A stretch of 41,449 bases of DNA, taken from NCBI GenBank assembly GCA_035570235.1, contig DATMML010000037.1, positions 110,977-152,425 of the forward strand, written 5' to 3'. A model generated the notes under the pieces. It was not told the origin of the DNA. It worked only from the letters and a program-made list of their open reading frames with translations, and did not search any database. This stretch comes from Vicinamibacteria bacterium (lineage in GTDB: Bacteria; Acidobacteriota; Vicinamibacteria; Fen-336). A program made the translations under genes and the position numbers. Positions 1-9,251 of this stretch are shown piece after piece; the first letter of the stretch is position 1, and each line of letters starts with the position of its first letter.

Positions 1-700
1 GATCGCGTCCCACCCGGTCGCAGAGGGGGCGGCCGCGGGCGAAGAGGGCGCGGGTCCGCGCCACCAGCTCGGCCATGAGGGCGCGGAAGCCGTCGCTGAC
101 GTGGGCCGCGCTCAGGTCCCACTCCCCCACCCCGAAGCGGGCGCTGAGCTCTCGCGGGATGTAGACCCGGTCCTTGCGCCAGTCCACGGCCACGTCCTGC
201 CAGTGGTTCGCGAGCTGGAGGCCGGTGCAGATGGCGTCGGACAACGGCAGCAGCTCGGGATCGCGGTAGCCAAACACCAGGAGGACGAGTCGTCCCACGG
301 GGTCCGCGGAGCGCCGGCAGTAGTCGAGGAGCTCTTCCCAGGTTGCGTAGCGGCTCTTTACGGTGTCCTGTCGGAAGGCGGAGAGCAGATCGAGGAGGAG
401 CTCCTTCGGCACCTCCAGCCGGCGCACCGTCTCCCCCAGGGCGACAAAGATCGGGTCCTCGGCCTCCCCCCGATAGGCGGCGTGCAGCCGAGCCTCCCAC
501 TCGTCCAGCTTCTCCTGGCGCATCCCCTCGTACAGGCGCTCGTCCGCGAAGTCGTCCGCGGCCCGGGCAAAGGCGTAGAGGGCGTGCACGTAGCGGCGCT
601 TCTCGCGGGGGACGAAGAGTCCCACCGGGAAGTTTTCGTAGTGGGCCTTGACGCGGGCCTCGCAGTGGGCGAAGGCCTCGTCAAGAGTGAGCGTAGACAC
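1..700 (-). CDS. hpnC: Squalene synthase HpnC-type (partial, runs off left edge)
   Basis: Isoprenoid synthase of the squalene/phytoene synthase family, HpnC branch, which acts on presqualene diphosphate (hydroxysqualene formation) in hopanoid synthesis. I translated this minus-strand frame directly: near the N-terminus it reads [17 protein letters not shown], the hallmark HpnC opening, followed by the first Asp-rich motif (DDFAD) and the second (NHWQDVAVD), both needed for Mg-diphosphate binding. About 233 residues are present and the C-terminus lies beyond base 1. The start is taken as GTG at 700, which gives the usual ~15 residues before HYENFPV; an in-frame GTG at 760 would add 20 low-complexity residues. 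It lies 91 bp downstream of uvrB on the same strand. HpnD and HpnE partners would be expected just outside the window. Confidence 0.88.
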   Translation of the reverse strand, partial: MSTLTLDEAFAHCEARVKAHYENFPVGLFVPREKRRYVHALYAFARAADDFADERLYEGMRQEKLDEWEARLHAAYRGEAEDPIFVALGETVRRLEVPKELLLDLLSAFRQDTVKSRYATWEELLDYCRRSADPVGRLVLLVFGYRDPELLPLSDAICTGLQLANHWQDVAVDWRKDRVYIPRELSARFGVGEWDLSAAHVSDGFRALMAELVARTRALFARGRPLCDRVGRD

Positions 701-791
701 CTGGCCTGCTCCCGCCGTTCGCGCGGCCGCCGCCGAGTTTGCGGTCTTGTTAGGCGCCACCGGCTCTTCCCTCGAGCCCTGCCGGCGGGGC

Positions 792-2924
792 CTATTTGAG
801 CCCGAACTCGCGGGCGCGCAGGCTCTTGATGCGGTCGCGCAGCCCGGCCGCCTTCTCGAACTCCAGGGCCTTGGCTGCCTCCCGCATCTGCTTCTCCACG
901 ACCTTGATCTCCTTCTCCAGGTCGTCGAGCGTGCGGTAGCGCTCCTCGGGGCTCTCCGCCACCTCCGGGATGGGCGCGTAGTCTGCCTCGTATACCGACG
1001 ACAGCAACTCCGCGATGTTCTTCCGGATGCTCTCGGGGGTGATCCCGTGCTCGCGGTTGAAGGCCTCCTGCAGGGCCCGCCGGCGGCTGGTCTCCGATAT
1101 GGCGGCGCGCATGGAGTCGGTCTCCTTGTCCGCGTAGAGGATGGCTGTGCCCGCTACGTTGCGCGCGGCGCGGCCCATGGTCTGGATGAGGGAGCCGCTC
1201 GAGCGAAGGAAGCCCTCCTTGTCCGCGTCCAGGATGGCCACCAGCGAGACCTCGGGCAGGTCCAGGCCCTCCCGCAGGAGGTTGATTCCCACCAGGACGT
1301 CGAATTCGCCCTTGCGCAGGTCGCGCAGGATGCGCACGCGCTCGAGGGTCTCGATGTCCGAGTGGAGATACCGCACGCGCACCCCGAGGTCGTGGTAGTA
1401 CTCGGTCAGGTCCTCGGCCATCCGCTTGGTGAGGGTGGTGACGAGCACGCGCTCGTTGCGGGCGGCCCGCACGCGGATCTCCGCCAGCAGGTCGTCCACC
1501 TGGCCCTTGACCGGCCGGATGTCGACCACGGGGTCCATGAGGCCGGTGGGCCGGATGACCTGCTCCACGACCACCCCCCCGGACTTCAGGAGCTCGTAGG
1601 GGCCGGGGGTGGCGGATACGTAGACGACCTGGCCCAGACGGCTCTCGAACTCCTCGAAGTTCAAAGGACGGTTGTCGAGGGCGGAAGGAAGCCGGAAGCC
1701 GTACTCCACCAGGGTCTGCTTCCGCTGACGGTCCCCGTGGTACATCCCCCGCACCTGGGGGACGCTCTGGTGGCTCTCGTCCACGATCATGAGGGCGTCC
1801 TTGGGCAGGTAGTCGAGGAGGGTGGGGGGCGGCTCGCCGGGCGCCCGTCCCGAGAGGTGGCGCGAGTAGTTCTCGATGCCGTGGCAGTGGCCCACCTCGC
1901 GCAGCATCTCCAGGTCGAACATGGTCCGCTGATAGAGCCTCTGGGCCTCCAGCAGCTTGCCCTCTCGCTCCAGCACCGCCTTCTCCGCGAGCAGCTCCTC
2001 CTCGATGGTTCTTATGGCGTCGTTCAGCTTGGGCCGGGGGGTCACGTAGTGGCTGGAGGGATAGATGGCCACCTGGGCCAGGCGCCCCATGGCCTTCCCG
2101 GTCAGGGGATCGAAGGCGCTGATCTGCTCCACCTCGTCCCCGAAGAGCTCGATGCGGATGCCGGTCTCCTCGTAGGCGGGCACGATCTCCACCACGTCCC
2201 CCCGGACCCGGAAGGTCCCCCGCTTGAGCTCGTAGTCGTTGCGGTCGTAGCGCGCCTCCACCAGCTTGGCCAGGAGGTCGTGGCGGTCGAGGGCCTCCCC
2301 CTGGCGGACGAAGAGGAGCATGCCGTAGTAGGCCTCGGGCGAGCCCAAGCCATAAATGCAGGAAACGGAGGCCACGATCACGACGTCGCGGCGCTCGAAC
2401 AGGCTCCGGGTGGCGGAGAGGCGCATGCGGTCGATCTCGTCGTTGATGGTGGCTTCCTTCTCGATGTAGGTGTCGGACTGGGGGACGTAGGCCTCGGGTT
2501 GGTAGTAGTCGTAGTAGGAGACGAAGTACTCGACCGCGTTCTTTGGGAAGAAGGACCTGAACTCCTGGTAGAGCTGGGCGGCCAGGGTCTTGTTGTGGGC
2601 GAGCACGAGGGCGGGCCGGTTCACCCGGGCGAGCGCGGAGGCGATGGTGAAGGTCTTGCCGCTGCCGGTGACGCCGAGCAGGACCTGCTGCTTGTCCCCC
2701 CGTTCGATGCCGGCCACGATCTCCCCCACCGCGCGCGGCTGGTCACCCCCGGGGGAGAAGTCGCTCTTGAGCTCGAAGCGGGTGTCGGCAAGGGCGGGGG
2801 CGAGGCGTGGCTCCGGAGGGCGGCCCCGGTAGGTTCCCTCACCCCGCCCCTGGACGGCGGGCTCCCCGGAGCTTTCGCCGGGGGCTAGGTCGTGCGCGGG
2901 CGGCCGGGGACTTCGGGATCTCAT
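792..2924 (-). CDS. uvrB: Excinuclease ABC subunit UvrB
   Basis: DNA damage-verification helicase of nucleotide excision repair; it is loaded by UvrA and recruits UvrC for incision. Visible features: Walker A GVTGSGKT at about residue 84-91, the aromatic beta-hairpin region [12 protein letters not shown], the helicase motif IVDESH, motif VI region QTMGRAARN, and a C-terminal UVR motif ([19 protein letters not shown]) that contacts UvrC. The chosen ATG has GGAGG five bases upstream; an in-frame start further upstream lacks this. At 710 residues it carries about 45 extra poorly conserved N-terminal residues. A TATCAT hexamer at 2954-2959 on the minus strand could be its -10 box, but I see no good -35. 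It is divergent from the bactofilin gene. Confidence 0.97.
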   Translation of the reverse strand: MRSRSPRPPAHDLAPGESSGEPAVQGRGEGTYRGRPPEPRLAPALADTRFELKSDFSPGGDQPRAVGEIVAGIERGDKQQVLLGVTGSGKTFTIASALARVNRPALVLAHNKTLAAQLYQEFRSFFPKNAVEYFVSYYDYYQPEAYVPQSDTYIEKEATINDEIDRMRLSATRSLFERRDVVIVASVSCIYGLGSPEAYYGMLLFVRQGEALDRHDLLAKLVEARYDRNDYELKRGTFRVRGDVVEIVPAYEETGIRIELFGDEVEQISAFDPLTGKAMGRLAQVAIYPSSHYVTPRPKLNDAIRTIEEELLAEKAVLEREGKLLEAQRLYQRTMFDLEMLREVGHCHGIENYSRHLSGRAPGEPPPTLLDYLPKDALMIVDESHQSVPQVRGMYHGDRQRKQTLVEYGFRLPSALDNRPLNFEEFESRLGQVVYVSATPGPYELLKSGGVVVEQVIRPTGLMDPVVDIRPVKGQVDDLLAEIRVRAARNERVLVTTLTKRMAEDLTEYYHDLGVRVRYLHSDIETLERVRILRDLRKGEFDVLVGINLLREGLDLPEVSLVAILDADKEGFLRSSGSLIQTMGRAARNVAGTAILYADKETDSMRAAISETSRRRALQEAFNREHGITPESIRKNIAELLSSVYEADYAPIPEVAESPEERYRTLDDLEKEIKVVEKQMREAAKALEFEKAAGLRDRIKSLRAREFGLK

Positions 2925-2985
2925 GGGGCCTCCGGGTGGGGGCACATCCCCCCATGATACACGGCCCCGCACGGGCGCCTCCGTA

Positions 2986-3015
2986 TTGGGTTGGAAAGTC
3001 GTTTCCCCCTACAAT
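2986..3015 (+). promoter_or_regulatory. Candidate sigma70-type promoter for bactofilin-lpxD
   Basis: TTGGGT at 2986-2991 and TACAAT at 3010-3015 are separated by 18 bp, giving a leader of roughly 20 bases before the bactofilin ATG with AGGAGGG inside it. Both hexamers stand out in otherwise GC-rich sequence. Not tested; inferred from spacing and position. Confidence 0.45.
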
Positions 3016-3043
3016 TGGGCTTGCCCGGCGCCCAGGAGGGAGA

Positions 3044-3412
3044 ATGGAAGGCAACAAGACCACGCTCATCGACGCCCAGGCCGACGTCGAAGGCAAGCTC
3101 AAGGGCAAGGATGCGCACATCCTCGGGCGCTTTCGGGGCGAGGTGGAGGTCTCGGGCCGGTTGCTCCTGGGGGAGGGCTCCCGAGTGGACGCCAAGATCG
3201 CCGCCGACCTGGCCGAGGTCGCCGGCGAGTTCAAGGGCGAGATCGTGGCCCGCGTGGTCCTCCTGGACGAGAGGGCGCGGGTCCAGGGAAGCGTGAAGGC
3301 CCAGGTCCTGGTCGTCCGGGAAGGGGCGCAGCTGAACGGAGCGGTCAGCGCGGGCCCGGCCAGCGCGAGCCGGGGGACGGTCACCCCCACTCCGGGGGCC
3401 CAGGCGGGGTGA
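3044..3412 (+). CDS. Bactofilin (polymer-forming cytoskeletal protein)
   Basis: Small (122 aa) bactofilin: a single right-handed beta-helix domain that self-assembles into filaments without nucleotide and scaffolds cell-envelope enzymes. The core (about residues 20-100) shows the repeating short-strand pattern with regularly spaced glycines and hydrophobics ([38 protein letters not shown]). The N- and C-terminal tails are short and the C-terminus is Gly/Ala/Thr-rich and likely disordered, as is usual in the family. The start ATG has AGGAGGG eight to ten bases upstream; a longer frame upstream is unsupported. Its TGA overlaps the GTG of lpxD (GTGA), so the two are probably translationally coupled. 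Confidence 0.9.
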   Translation: MEGNKTTLIDAQADVEGKLKGKDAHILGRFRGEVEVSGRLLLGEGSRVDAKIAADLAEVAGEFKGEIVARVVLLDERARVQGSVKAQVLVVREGAQLNGAVSAGPASASRGTVTPTPGAQAG

Positions 3413-4437
3413 TCCTGCGGGAACTGGCGGCGCGCCTGGGCTGCACCCTCCGGGGCGACGGCGGGATCGACGTTCGGCGGGTGGCCGGGATCGAGGAGGC
3501 CGGACCCGGCGACCTCACCTTCGTGGCCAACCCCAAATACGCGGCCTGCCTGGCCGACACCCGGGCCACCGCCGTCATCCTCTCCCCCGACCTCAAGACC
3601 CCCTTGCCCAGCCTCGTCTGCACCAACCCCTACCTCACCTTCGCGCGGGCGGCGGCTCTCCTCCATCCTCCCCTGCACCCGACCCCCGGGGTTCACGCCT
3701 CCGCCCAGGTCGACCCCACGGCCGTGCTGGGGGCGGGCGTCCACGTGGGAGCCCTGGCCGTGATCGGTCCCCGGGCACGGGTGGGGGCGCGCACCGCCAT
3801 CCATCCCCAAGTCGTTCTCTACCCGGATGTGGAGATCGGAGAGGACTGCGTCCTCCACTCCGCGGTGCAGGTACGCGAGGGCTGCCGGATCGGGCATCGG
3901 GTGGTGGTGCAGAACGGGGCGGTGATCGGGGGAGACGGATTCGGCTTCGCCAAGGACGAGGGAGGTCGCTACGAGAAGATCCCCCAGGTGGGGATCGTGG
4001 TGGTGGAGGATGACGTGGAGATCGGGGCCCTCGCCGCCATAGACCGGGCGGCCATGAGCGAGACCCGGATCGGCAGGGGCACCAAGATCGACAACCTGGT
4101 CCAGATCGGCCACTCCGTCACCGTGGGCCACGACACCGTCCTCGCCGGGCAGGTGGGGGTGGCGGGCAGCTCCAAGATCGGGAGCCGCGTGACCCTGGCC
4201 GGGCAGGTGGGGGTGGCCGGCCACCTGACCATCGCGGACGGGGTGATCGCCACCGCCCAGACCGGCATCCCGAGCTCCGTGGAGGCGGGGGCCACCGTCT
4301 CCGGCTACCCAGCCATCGACAACCGGGCCTGGCTCAAGTCCAGCGCGGTGTTCGCCAAGCTGCCGGAGCTACAGAAGCGCCTGCGGGAGCTGGAGAAGAA
4401 GGTGGAGGCCCTCCGCGAGCGCGGAGGAGCCTCCTAG
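3409..4437 (+). CDS. lpxD: UDP-3-O-acylglucosamine N-acyltransferase LpxD
   Basis: Transfers an R-3-hydroxyacyl chain from acyl-ACP to the 2-amine of UDP-3-O-acylglucosamine, the third step of lipid A synthesis in the cytoplasm. The 342-residue product has the LpxD N-terminal uridine-binding domain ([15 protein letters not shown], about residues 37-51), then hexapeptide repeats of a left-handed beta-helix, the catalytic histidine context [15 protein letters not shown], and a C-terminal helix ([20 protein letters not shown]). The start is the GTG overlapping the bactofilin stop; the frame extends upstream but the family N-terminus ([10 protein letters not shown]) begins here. Its stop codon overlaps that of the convergent VWFA gene within a CTAG. 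Confidence 0.96.
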   Translation: MILRELAARLGCTLRGDGGIDVRRVAGIEEAGPGDLTFVANPKYAACLADTRATAVILSPDLKTPLPSLVCTNPYLTFARAAALLHPPLHPTPGVHASAQVDPTAVLGAGVHVGALAVIGPRARVGARTAIHPQVVLYPDVEIGEDCVLHSAVQVREGCRIGHRVVVQNGAVIGGDGFGFAKDEGGRYEKIPQVGIVVVEDDVEIGALAAIDRAAMSETRIGRGTKIDNLVQIGHSVTVGHDTVLAGQVGVAGSSKIGSRVTLAGQVGVAGHLTIADGVIATAQTGIPSSVEAGATVSGYPAIDNRAWLKSSAVFAKLPELQKRLRELEKKVEALRERGGAS

Positions 4438-5366
4438 GGCCGCGGGCCGTCTCCCGCCGCGTAGTAGCCCACTCGGTGGCGCACGCGGAAGGTCTCCTTG
4501 TTCCGGCTCACTTCCACCTTCAGCCGGCGGAACTTGCCGTCCTTGCGGGGATTGTCGGAGACGAAGCCCACCACGTATTGGCCCTTCAGCTCGTCTAGGA
4601 TTCTGTCGTAGATCGCGGCTAGTTCTTTGGAGGTCACGGGGTTGAAGACCTGGCCCCCGCTGACGTCCGCGAGCTGGTTGAGGCACGCCTTGGCCGTTAT
4701 GTAGCTCTTGCTGCCCATGCCGAAGCTGCCCATGAAGGCGATGGGGTAGATGGTGACGGAGCTGGAGCGTACGAGCTGGATGAGATCGAAGAGGCTGAGG
4801 GCGCTGGTGGTGTCCTCGCCGTCGGTGAAGACGAGGAGCACCTTCCGGCCCGGGGCGTCCTGAACCCGGGAGATGTAGACGCTGATGGCGTCGTAGAGGG
4901 CGGTCGTGCCCGCCGCCTTCGACTCCAGGATCCGCTCGAAGAGCCCCTGCTGGTTCTCGCTCGTGTAGCGGGAGACGCGGATGTCCTGGTCGAAGAAGAT
5001 CATGATCAGGTCCCGCGCCCGCGGGATCGCGTCCAGGAAGCGGACCGCCGACTCCTGGGTCAGGCGCATCTGCTCCTGCATGCTCTCGCTGGTGTCCAGG
5101 AGCAACCCCAGGTCCAGGGCCAGGGCGTCCGCGTGGCCGGGCTCGATGCCGCGGCCGAACAGCTGAACGAGCTGGGGCCGCCCGTCCTCCCGGATCAAGA
5201 AGTCCTGGGCGTCGAGGTCCGTGACCAGGCGGCCTTGGGAGTCCCGCACCGTGACCGTGATGTTGACGACATCGACCCCGACGGGGAAGACGGGGGTCCT
5301 CTGTTCCGCACCCAAGGCCCAGGGGAGCGCGATGAGGAGCGGAGCCGCGATCCAAAGGCGTGACAA
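4434..5366 (-). CDS. Secreted VWFA-domain protein (acidobacterial VWFA-related type)
   Basis: 310-residue exported protein. A signal peptide (residues 1-19, hydrophobic [15 protein letters not shown]) is followed by a short beta domain ([21 protein letters not shown], read as two strands) typical of the VWFA-related domain first defined in Acidobacteria, then a von Willebrand A domain with a complete MIDAS: DTSES, the Thr of [10 protein letters not shown] and the Asp of FTDGEDT. Such proteins bind divalent metal and probably protein ligands in the periplasm or on the surface; the ligand is unknown. Start is TTG, 20 bp after the stop of the upstream homocysteine methyltransferase gene, so the two may be cotranscribed, but no functional link is evident. 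It is the best lineage marker in the window. Confidence 0.88.
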   Translation of the reverse strand: MSRLWIAAPLLIALPWALGAEQRTPVFPVGVDVVNITVTVRDSQGRLVTDLDAQDFLIREDGRPQLVQLFGRGIEPGHADALALDLGLLLDTSESMQEQMRLTQESAVRFLDAIPRARDLIMIFFDQDIRVSRYTSENQQGLFERILESKAAGTTALYDAISVYISRVQDAPGRKVLLVFTDGEDTTSALSLFDLIQLVRSSSVTIYPIAFMGSFGMGSKSYITAKACLNQLADVSGGQVFNPVTSKELAAIYDRILDELKGQYVVGFVSDNPRKDGKFRRLKVEVSRNKETFRVRHRVGYYAAGDGPRP

Positions 5367-5386
5367 GAGTGAACCTCGGGCCGGCG

Positions 5387-7246
5387 TTAGTGCAGCACCT
5401 CGACGACTCTCACCGCCAGCTCGACCTTGTTGAAGGGGGGCATGACGTAGACCCCCTGGGCCAGGTCGCGGGCGGCCCGGGCGGCCTCCCGGGCGATGCT
5501 CACCCCTTCCGCCTGGGCCTTCTCCCCCGAACCCGCCTTGCGCATGCGCTCCCGGATGTCGTCGGGGATGGTCATCCCCGGCACCTCGTTGTGCAGGAAC
5601 TCGGCGTTACGGTGGGAGTAGAGGGGCAGGACGCCCACCAGGATCGGGATCTGGATGTGCTTGATCAACCCCAGGAAGGACTCCAGGGAACGGGGGTCGT
5701 AGACGGGCTGGGTCATGATGTACTCGGCTCCCGCTTCCACCTTCTGCTCCAGCCTCCGGACCTCCTTCTCTCGGTCCAGTTTGCTGGGGTCCGCCCCGCA
5801 GCCTATGTGGATGCCGAGGGCGGGGCCGATCAGGTTCCCGGCCAGGTCGCAGCCGTGGTTCAGGTGGTCCATGATGCGGATGAGGCCGATGGAGTCCACG
5901 TCGTAGACGGCGGTGGCGTCCGGGTAGTCGCCCAGCTTGGGGGGGTCCCCGGTGATGGCCAGTATGTTGCGCAGGCCGAGGGCGTATGCCCCGAGCAGGT
6001 CCGATTGGATGCCTAGCAGGTTCCGGTCCCGGCAGGTGTAGTGGAGGATGGTGTCCACCCCCACCTTGTTCTGCAGGAGCACGCACAGGGATTGGGCGCT
6101 CATGCGGGCCGAGGCGCGGGGACCGTCCGCCACGTTGATGGCGTCGATCTCGTTCTCCTTGCAGTACTGGGCTCGCTCCAGGATCAACCCCGGGTCCGCC
6201 CCTTTGGGCGGATCCAGCTCCACCGACACCACGAACCTCTTTCCGAGCTTTCGGGCGAGCGCGCTTTTCTCCTCGCGGGGGACGGGAGCGGGGGCCTCCT
6301 TGGGGCGGGAGGGCGGAATGACCGGCACCTCCTCGCGCGAAGGCTGAACCATGCGTACCGAGCGGACCAGGTTTCGTATGTGGTCGGGGGTGGTTCCGCA
6401 GCAGCCGCCCACCAGGTCCACGCCCGCGGCCAGGAAGCGCCGGGAATAGGAAGCCATGTACTCCGGCGTGCACAGGTAGACGTACCGCCCGTCCACCAGC
6501 GCGGGCGCACCCGCGTTGGGCATGGCCGCCAGCCGAGCCTTCGTCACCACCGCGGCCATGCGCTTCACCGTCTCCAGCATGGCCTGCGGACCCTGGCTGC
6601 AGTTCGCTCCGATGACGGGGACGCCCCAAGCCTCCAGGCTCCGCACCACGTCCTCCGGGGTCTCTCCGTAGAAGGTCGTGCCCTCCTCGTTGAAGGTGAG
6701 GGAGACGACCACGGGCAGGGAGGACGTGGCGCGGACAGCCTCCAGAGCGGCCCGGGCCTGGTCGAGGGAGGGCATGGTCTCGATCATGAAGAGGTCGACC
6801 CCCCCTTCCCCCAGCCCCTCCGCCTGCTCGCGGTACGCGGCCACCGCCTCCTCGAACGGGATGTTGCCGAGAGGCGCGAGCGGCTTGCCGATCGGGCCTA
6901 GGGAGCCCGCCACCAGACCCCGCCCCTCCGCCGCCTGGCGGGCGATGCGCGCTCCCTCCCGGTTGATCCGGCGGACCTGGGCCTCCAGCCCGTGGGGTCC
7001 CAGCTTGAAGCGGTGGGCGCCGAAGGTGTTGGTCTCGACGACGTCCGCCCCCGCATCCAGGTACTCTTCATGGATCGCGCGCACGAGAGCGGGGTTCGAG
7101 AGGTTCAGCTCGTCGAAGCAGCGGTTCAGGAACACGCCCCGCCCATAGAGCATCGTGCCCATGGCGCCGTCGCCCACCACCACGCCATCCCCGATCCGCT
7201 CCAGGAAGGACTTGACGCCCGCGGCGGAGGCCTTCGCGCTGTTCAT
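5387..7246 (-). CDS. Bifunctional homocysteine S-methyltransferase / methylenetetrahydrofolate reductase (YitJ-like)
   Basis: Fusion of two one-carbon enzymes in 619 residues. Residues ~1-300 are a Zn-dependent homocysteine S-methyltransferase barrel: GDGAMGTMLY near the N-terminus, GANCSQGP and GGCCGTTPDHI supplying the three Zn-binding cysteines. Residues ~325-619 are a FAD-dependent MetF barrel (VSVELDPPKG, ITGDPPKLGDYPDATAVYDV, YIMTQPVYD). The same arrangement occurs in Bacillus YitJ. The domain probably makes methyl-THF and methylates homocysteine to methionine. The start ATG is at the family N-terminus; the frame stays open ~830 bases upstream but that part is antisense to the VOC gene. 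No SD is visible, and a promoter ends 8 bases before the ATG, so translation may be leaderless. No SAM riboswitch is evident upstream. Confidence 0.93.
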   Translation of the reverse strand: MNSAKASAAGVKSFLERIGDGVVVGDGAMGTMLYGRGVFLNRCFDELNLSNPALVRAIHEEYLDAGADVVETNTFGAHRFKLGPHGLEAQVRRINREGARIARQAAEGRGLVAGSLGPIGKPLAPLGNIPFEEAVAAYREQAEGLGEGGVDLFMIETMPSLDQARAALEAVRATSSLPVVVSLTFNEEGTTFYGETPEDVVRSLEAWGVPVIGANCSQGPQAMLETVKRMAAVVTKARLAAMPNAGAPALVDGRYVYLCTPEYMASYSRRFLAAGVDLVGGCCGTTPDHIRNLVRSVRMVQPSREEVPVIPPSRPKEAPAPVPREEKSALARKLGKRFVVSVELDPPKGADPGLILERAQYCKENEIDAINVADGPRASARMSAQSLCVLLQNKVGVDTILHYTCRDRNLLGIQSDLLGAYALGLRNILAITGDPPKLGDYPDATAVYDVDSIGLIRIMDHLNHGCDLAGNLIGPALGIHIGCGADPSKLDREKEVRRLEQKVEAGAEYIMTQPVYDPRSLESFLGLIKHIQIPILVGVLPLYSHRNAEFLHNEVPGMTIPDDIRERMRKAGSGEKAQAEGVSIAREAARAARDLAQGVYVMPPFNKVELAVRVVEVLH

Positions 7247-7254
7247 AAAGGACC

Positions 7255-7283
7255 AGTTTAGCCGGGGCGGGAGGGGACGGCAA
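7255..7283 (-). promoter_or_regulatory. Candidate promoter of the YitJ-like gene (leaderless)
   Basis: On the minus strand TTGCCG (7283-7278) and TAAACT (7260-7255) are separated by exactly 17 bp. The downstream edge of the -10 box lies 8 bases before the ATG at 7246, so transcription would start within a base or two of the start codon. There is no purine-rich SD between them, consistent with a leaderless mRNA. Confidence 0.5.
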
Positions 7284-7417
7284 ATCAACGCTCGCGGTCG
7301 CGCATCGCCCGCGACGGCCTTCTCGCCTGCGATCCTCAGGTATGATCGGATTTCGGGCCAAAGCGAGCGGGCCCCGCGGGCGGCAACGCTCTGAGGGCAA
7401 CGCGGAGGTGAACCACC

Positions 7418-7822
7418 ATGATCGTCGGCGCACACTCGATCATCTACAGCAGAAAACCAGATGCCGACCGGGCCTTCCTGCGCGATGTGCTCAAGCTTCC
7501 CAGCCTGGACGTGGGAGAGGGCTGGCTCATCTTCGGCCTGCCGCCCGCGGAGGTTGCCGTCCATCCATCGGACAAGAACGACGTACACGAGTTCTATCTC
7601 ATTTGCGATGACGTCGACGAGTTCGTGGCCAACCTTAAGAAGCACAATGTGCCTTACGAGGCGGTTCAGAACCAAGGTTGGGGTTTGCTCACGCGCCTCA
7701 CCCTTCCCGGCGGGGGAAGGCTCGGCGTGTATCAGCCGCGTCACGCGCGTCCGAAGCCGATGAAGCAAGAAAAGAGACCCCGCCCCCGCCGGAAAAGCCC
7801 GAAGAAGGCGGTGAAACGATGA
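7418..7822 (+). CDS. VOC-superfamily (glyoxalase-like) protein with basic tail
   Basis: 134-residue vicinal-oxygen-chelate fold protein. Residues 1-105 show the betaalphabetabetabeta module pattern: a start in AHSIIYSRKPDADRAFLRDV, the strand WLIFGLPPAEVAVHP, HEFYLICDDVDEFV, and a C-terminal strand LPGGGRLGVYQPRH. Metal ligands could be His6 and the Glu of HEFYLI and others, but this is not certain and the substrate cannot be told. Residues ~108-134 form a strongly basic tail rich in Lys, Arg and Pro that is not part of the fold and may bind nucleic acid or be disordered. Strong SD GGAGGTGA upstream of the ATG. Divergent from the methionine gene; no operon partner. Confidence 0.82.
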   Translation: MIVGAHSIIYSRKPDADRAFLRDVLKLPSLDVGEGWLIFGLPPAEVAVHPSDKNDVHEFYLICDDVDEFVANLKKHNVPYEAVQNQGWGLLTRLTLPGGGRLGVYQPRHARPKPMKQEKRPRPRRKSPKKAVKR

Positions 7823-7910
7823 CCCCCGGCCGCCAAACAACCCAACTGCGGGGCGGAGCAGGGCAGAGCGGAGCCGCGCTTCTGGTCTCGGTCGTGCGCG
7901 GACCTCGCTC

Positions 7911-7937
7911 TTGAGCCCGGCCCTCCCCTGATATAGC
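7911..7937 (+). promoter_or_regulatory. Weak candidate promoter for the YcaQ-like gene
   Basis: TTGAGC (7911-7916) and TATAGC (7932-7937) sit upstream of the ATG at 7968. The 15 bp spacing is short, so this is only suggestive; the rest of 7823-7967 shows no other recognisable site. Confidence 0.25.
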
Positions 7938-7967
7938 CTGGCCGCCCATCCGTCCGGGGGTCGCGCG

Positions 7968-9215
7968 ATGCCGATCACGCTCTCGCTGCCGGAGGCGCGC
8001 CGCCTGGCCGTGGCCGCGCAGGGATTTGGTCCCCGACCGGCCACGCCCTCCCTGGGCCACGTCCGCCGGCTGGCCACGCGGCTGCACGCCTTCCAGATCG
8101 ACTCCGTGAACGTGCTCGCCCGGGCCCACTACGTCCCCGCCTTCGCGCGCCTCGGTCCCTATCCGATGAAGGCCCTCGACTCGCTCGCCTACCTCCAGCG
8201 CGAGCTCTTCGAATACTGGGGGCACGCCGCCTGCCTGCTACCGGTCTCGCTCTTCCCCCTCCTGCGGTACCGCATGAATAGGCACATCGAGAGGACGCAG
8301 GCCTACATGCGGTCGAAGCGTGGCGCCTACATGGCCAGGGTCTATCAAGAGGTGGCCGAGCGCGGACCCCTCGCCGCCGCCGAGCTATCCAATCCCGGCA
8401 AGAGTTCGGGGAACTGGTGGGGCTGGGGGGCCGGGAAGGCAGCCCTCGAGCACCTGTACGACTCGGGCCTGGTCGCCATTGCGGGACGCCGCGGCTTCGA
8501 GCGGCTCTACGACCTTACCGAGCGCGTCATCCCTCGAGCTGCGCTCGACGCGCCCGCGCCGCCGCGTGAGGAGGCGATGAAGCAGTTGCTCTGCCTGGGC
8601 GCGAAGGCCTACGGCGTCGGGACCTTCGCCGACATCGCCGGCTACTTCCAGATCGACGGGTGGCACGATCGATTGTCACCGGGACCCTTTTGGGAGCGAC
8701 CGCCGGGTCCCCAGGGCCGGCGGGCCCAGCCCATCGTCAAGCGGCTCTTGGCCGAGCTCGTCGAGGAGGGCCGTCTCCTGCCCGCGCGCGTCCGCGGCTG
8801 GAAGGATCCGGCCTACGTGCATCCGGGTGCGCGCGTCCCCCGAACCCTCCACGCCCGCGGAATCGTCACCCCGTTCGACTCCCTGGTCTGGGACCGCCAA
8901 CGCCTGGCGCGGCTGTTCGGGATGAAGTACACGATCGAAATGTACGTGCCCGCGCGGCGACGGGTCCACGGCTACTACGTCTGCCCGTTTCTGCTCGGCG
9001 ACACCCTCGTCGCCCGCTGCGACCTCAAGGCGGACCGCGCCCGCAGGGTCCTGAGGGTGCAGAGCGCGTTCTTGGAGCCGGGAAAGGACGCGCGCCGGGT
9101 GGCCGCGGGGCTGGCCGGCGAGCTCGGGCAGCTGCAGGCGTGGCTCGAACTCGACGGGATCGAGGTCGGGAAGCGCGGGGACCTCGCGGCCAGGCTGCTC
9201 CGCACCCTGAAGTAG
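7968..9215 (+). CDS. YcaQ/AlkX-like winged-helix DNA glycosylase
   Basis: 415-residue member of the HTH_42 (AlkZ/AlkX/YcaQ) family of DNA glycosylases, built from tandem winged helices and known for excising bulky alkylated bases and unhooking interstrand crosslinks. The catalytic motif is visible as FQIDSVNVLARAH: QID matches the QxD form of the YcaQ/AlkX branch rather than the QxQ of AlkZ. Further family blocks are LFEYWGHAACLLP, the middle tandem wing region (GKAALEHLYDSGLVAIAGRR) and the C-terminal FDSLVWDRQRLARLFG and GYYVCPFLLGD. Full length, so likely active. It is followed after 36 bp by a CPBP protease on the same strand. Family assignment is firm; the actual lesion is not known from sequence. 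Confidence 0.9.
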   Translation: MPITLSLPEARRLAVAAQGFGPRPATPSLGHVRRLATRLHAFQIDSVNVLARAHYVPAFARLGPYPMKALDSLAYLQRELFEYWGHAACLLPVSLFPLLRYRMNRHIERTQAYMRSKRGAYMARVYQEVAERGPLAAAELSNPGKSSGNWWGWGAGKAALEHLYDSGLVAIAGRRGFERLYDLTERVIPRAALDAPAPPREEAMKQLLCLGAKAYGVGTFADIAGYFQIDGWHDRLSPGPFWERPPGPQGRRAQPIVKRLLAELVEEGRLLPARVRGWKDPAYVHPGARVPRTLHARGIVTPFDSLVWDRQRLARLFGMKYTIEMYVPARRRVHGYYVCPFLLGDTLVARCDLKADRARRVLRVQSAFLEPGKDARRVAAGLAGELGQLQAWLELDGIEVGKRGDLAARLLRTLK

Positions 9216-9251
9216 GAGCATCCGAGCAGGCTTGGGTCCGGGAGGTGCAGG

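Noticed and set aside
648-2888. Long open frame (746 codons) on the plus strand opposite uvrB
   Set aside because: Antisense shadow of a gene with complete UvrB motifs; its translation has the Val/Leu/Gly/His-rich composition typical of the reverse of GC-rich coding.
7247-7417. SAM riboswitch before the homocysteine methyltransferase gene
   Set aside because: No SAM-I, SAM-II or SAH core sequence, and the promoter abuts the start codon, leaving no leader.
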